In this document: one piece after another, positions 60,978-64,000 of the stretch | Layout of the letters: the number at the start of each line of letters is the position of its first letter | Numbering within the stretch: the stretch's first letter is position 1 | Source of the DNA: Papio anubis | Lineage: Eukaryota > Chordata > Mammalia > Primates > Cercopithecidae | Direction: 5' to 3' | DNA: 64,000 nucleotides | NCBI RefSeq assembly: GCF_008728515.1 | Contig: NC_044981.1 | Location: forward strand, 93,280,426-93,344,425 | Program-made: the position numbers and the translations under genes | Notes under the pieces: generated by a model | The model's database searches: none | Told to the model about the DNA's origin: nothing | What the model saw: the letters and a program-made list of their open reading frames with translations, nothing else

Positions 60978-61099
60978 TTTTTGTTTTTGTTTTTGTTTGT
61001 TTGTTTTTTGAGATGGAGTCTTGCTCTGTCATCTGGGTTGGAGTGTAGTGGCTCATTCTCGGCTCACTGAAACCTCCGCCACCCAGACTTAAGCAATTC
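60978..61099 (-). mobile_element. 5'-truncated Alu fragment, antisense
   Basis: A (GTTTT)n-rich tail is followed by 'gagatggagtcttgctctgt', then a diverged arm ending at 'aagcaattc'. A probable target-site duplication of about 16 bp lies at 60967-60982 and 61100-61115 (13 of 16 match). Confidence 0.85.
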
Positions 61100-61549
61100 A
61101 AGAAAAGAATTTTTACTAATGACATGGCTAGAAACAAATGAGTGAACAGTAATGCTGTTATAATTGTGCTTTGGCTTATAAATTATTTGAGATTTTCATA
61201 GCGCTGAATAATACTAAAGGCAGATTACTTAATTAATTCAGTCAGATATTGATAAGCCACTAAAACCCCAACCTATTACTTATTACTGTTTCTTATTTTT
61301 CCATCCAAATCAGAAATGAATATTTTTTTCTATGGCTTACATCTCTGGAAGATATCTGAAATTTGCAGGCCTAAAATATGACATTTTGAGGTAAATTTGC
61401 TTATATTCTATAAAGTTTGAGGTATTTCTTCTTGGAAAAAGAAGGTATGTTTTATTTGCAGTCTCTTGGCAAAGGCTCAGGAGGCATAGAAAGATATAGT
61501 CAAGGACACTGTGAAGATGCATGGAAAATGCTCTGGTAAAATGATGCAA
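61100..61549. other. single-copy sequence
   Basis: No recognised repeat or gene. Confidence 0.5.
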
Positions 61550-61905
61550 AAATTCCCACAGCCCTAGAAGACCATCATATCAACATCATTGCTAAAAACA
61601 TCTTTCTGGTGGTAGAGAAAGTAACGTATTTCACCACTGAATAGATTTCATCTGTTCTGTCTCCTTTGGCCCATCAATGAGAAAGAGAAAGAGAGTGTGA
61701 GAGAGGAGGAATTGAAGCAGGTAGAATAGTCCTGAACTCCACCTGAAACTTAGAATGAAGCCCAGGAACATACAGCCTATATCATTTGACCAACAGCCAA
61801 CTTGCAGATTGGTAAGCAGCCATAAAATAATTGTCAATTTAAGACACTAAGAAGTTTAGGAGTGGTTTGTTACACAACACTACTATGGAAATAGCCAACT
61901 GATAA
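61550..61905 (+). mobile_element. MLT1-type LTR (ERVL-MaLR), sense
   Basis: The 3' part has 'ccaacttgcagattggtaag', 'gtcaatttaagacactaaga' and 'gtggtttgttacacaacact' ending 'ccaactgataat', the family's characteristic 3' end. The 5' part is weakly recognisable, so the left edge is approximate. Confidence 0.6.
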
Positions 61906-62227
61906 TGTGCTAATGGTAATTTTTAGTGGGGTTCAAGTACAGTTTATCCACACAGACATATTGAAAGATATTGATTTCTAATTTTGGTATTGATACAATA
62001 GAGTACAACACCAATACAATACAAAGGTATTGATTGCTGATTTCACCACTGTATTAAAGAGATATATCCTACTAATTACTAAGAATAATAAAACAACTCT
62101 GTAGCTTCATGTGAAGAAGTAGCCATTACAGCATATTTAGGGTGTATTGAAATCTGGTTCTAAAAATAGTACGTAAAGAGCTAAATAATGATGGCTGTGA
62201 CAATTTTACTTTTGTGGAAGCACTCTT
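61906..62227. other. single-copy sequence
   Basis: Contains a locally repetitive stretch at 61965-62032 in which 'tattgat' and 'caatac' words recur. No family recognised. Confidence 0.45.
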
Positions 62228-64000
62228 TTTGTTCAGCTTTTATTTTATATTCAAGGAGCACATGTGCAAGTGTGTTACCTGGATAAATGTGTGATGCTAA
62301 GGTTTGGGGTATGAATGATCCCATCACCCAGCTACTGAAAATAGTACCCACCAGTTAGTTTTTCAACCCTTGCCACCCTCCCTACCTCCCCCACTAGTAG
62401 TTCATGTTGCTACAAAGGACATGTTTTTCATATTTTTTATGGCTGCATAATATTCCATGGTGTATGTGTACCATATTTTCTGAGTCCAATCCACCACTAA
62501 TGGGAACCTAGTTTAATTCCATATCTTTGCTATTTGTGAATAGTGCTGCAATGAATATGTGAGTGCATGTGTCTTTTGGTAGAATGATTTGGTAATGGGA
62601 TGCTGAGTTGTATAATTCTGCATTAAGTTCTTTGAGACATTACCAAACTGTTTTTCATAGTGGTTGAACTAATTTACATTCCCACTAACAATGTATAAGC
62701 ATTCCCTTTTCTCCACAGCCTAGTCAGCATGTGTTATTTTAAGAATTTTTGTTTTTATTTATTTTGAGACAGTGTTTCACTCTTGTTGCCCAGGCTAGAG
62801 TGCAATGGCATGACCTTGGCTCACTGCAGCCTCTGCCTCCCGATCCAAGCGAGTCTCCTGCCTCAGCCTCCCAAGTAGCTGGGATTACAGACTTCTGCCA
62901 CCATGCTTGACTAATTTTTTGTATTTTTAGTAGAGATTGGGTTTCAACATGTTGGCCAGGCTGGTCTCGAACTCCTCACCTCAAGTGATCTGCCTGCCTT
63001 GTCCTCCCAAAGTGCTGCAATTAACAGGCATGAGCCACTGCGCCAGGCCTTGTTTTATAAATTTTTAATGATAGCCATTCTAACTGATGTGAGATGGTAC
63101 CTCGTTGTGGTTTTGATTTGTCGTTCTCTAATGATTAGTGATGAGGAACATTTTTTCATATGTTTGTTGGCCACTTGTATGTCTTCTTTTGCAAAATGTC
63201 TGTTCATGTTGTTAGCTCATTTTTAAATAGGGTTATTTTGATTTTTGTTTTTTTAATTGTTTAAGTTCCTTACAGATTCTAGATACTAGACTTTGTCAGA
63301 TGCACAGTTTGTGAATATTTTCTCCCATTCTATATGTTGGCTGTTGACTCTGTTGCTAGTTTCTTCTGCTGTGCAGAAGCTCTTTAGTAGAATTAGGTCC
63401 CACTTGCCAATTTTTTGTTTTTGTTGTAATTGCTTTTTGAGGACTTAGTTATGAATTCTCTCACCAAGGCTGATGCCAGAATGATGTTTGTCAGGTATTC
63501 TAGAATTATTACAGCGTGAAGTCTTACATTTAAATCTTTAATCCTTCTTGAGTTAACTTTTATTTATGGTGAAATGTAGAGGTCCAGTTTCATTCTTCTA
63601 CCTATGGCTAGCCAGCTATCCTAGCACCATGTATTCTATGGGGAGTTCCTTTCTCATTGCTTATTTTTGTCAGCTTTGTCAAAGATCAGATGGTTATAGG
63701 AATGTGACTTTATTTTGGGTTCTCTAATGTGATCTATTGATTTATGTGCCTATTTTTCTACGAGTAACATGCTGTTTTGGTTACAGCTGAGTAATGTGAT
63801 GCCTCTACCTTTGTTATTTTTGCTTAGAATTGTTTTGGCTATTCAGGATCTTTTTTGGTTACGTATGAATTTTAGAATACTTTTTTCTAATTTTGTGAAA
63901 AACGACACAGGTAGGTTGATAAGAATAGCATTGAATCTCTAGATTGCTTTGGGCCATATGGCCATTTTAATGATATTGATTCTTCCAATTCATGAGCATG
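62228..64000 (-). mobile_element. L1P (L1PB-like) LINE, antisense, runs off the window
   Basis: The plus strand opens with the reversed L1 3' end ('caaggagcacatgtgcaagt', 'ggtttggggtatgaatgatc') and reads on into reversed ORF2 C-terminal sequence, including 'gttcatgttgctacaaagga' near 62400. It is less diverged than the 2.9-6.8 kb L1. It is interrupted by an Alu at 62751-63049 and continues past 64000. ORF2 frames are broken. Confidence 0.93.
62751..63049 (-). mobile_element. full-length AluS-type SINE inserted in L1, antisense
   Basis: A T-rich tail leads into 'gagacagtgtttcactcttg', 'caagtagctgggattacaga', 'gtttcaacatgttggccagg' and 'gagccactgcgccaggcc'. L1 sequence stops at the left edge and resumes at the right with similar words ('ttattttaagaattttt' before, 'ttgttttataaattttt' after), as expected of a decayed target-site duplication. 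Confidence 0.95.

Noticed and set aside
1..64000. CRISPR array, bacterial operon, tRNA or rRNA gene
   Set aside because: The window is vertebrate nuclear DNA. The regularly spaced repeats are short tandem duplications and microsatellites, and I saw no tRNA cloverleaf or rRNA words.

Overview
The window is primate nuclear DNA with no supportable protein-coding gene. It is AT-rich, has no CpG island, and is dominated by interspersed repeats separated by single-copy sequence. No open frame exceeds about 125 codons. The few frames that resemble proteins are decayed L1 ORF2, and the rest are chance frames or lie in repeats. It therefore looks like a gene desert or the inside of a very large intron. 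The antisense Alu near 53 kb carries the variant set I associate with Old World monkey AluYRa elements, so I read the source as a cercopithecid (macaque, baboon or vervet type) rather than human. That identification rests on remembered subfamily consensus sequences, not on a search.

Layout. 0-2.8 kb: AT-rich unique sequence, an MLT1-type LTR and a short L2 piece. 2.9-7.3 kb: a long antisense L1M with a decayed ORF2, a (TG)19 microsatellite and a discontinuity near 6.77 kb. 7.3-18 kb: mostly single-copy DNA with MIRs, an Alu tail fragment and an L2. 18-28.3 kb: a palimpsest of MIR, L2, AluJ, AluY and a MER20-like element, including one L2 lying inside another. 28.3-47.9 kb: the most repeat-poor part, with a few MIRs and islands that look like candidate conserved noncoding elements, best around 39.4-40.4 kb and secondarily 37.0-37.3 kb. 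48-53.3 kb: an inverted pair of Alus, two local tandem duplications, a pair of collinear diverged direct-repeat blocks, and the AluYRa. 54.0-54.4 kb: a gammaretrovirus-type LTR on the minus strand that keeps CAAT, TATA and polyadenylation-like signals. 55.8-57.4 kb: the 3' end of a sense L1MA. 57.4-62.2 kb: L2 pieces, a (TG)n, an Alu fragment and an MLT1 LTR. 62.2 kb to the end: an antisense L1P interrupted by an Alu and running off the window.

There is no gene network to describe. Possible function is limited to cis-regulation: the homeodomain-motif-rich island at 39.4-40.4 kb, the GATA-type palindrome at 37.27 kb and the LTR promoter at 54.2 kb. All of these are inference and need alignment or chromatin data. 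I found no convincing new system, and repeat family names come from recognising consensus wording by eye, so subfamily labels and edges are approximate.
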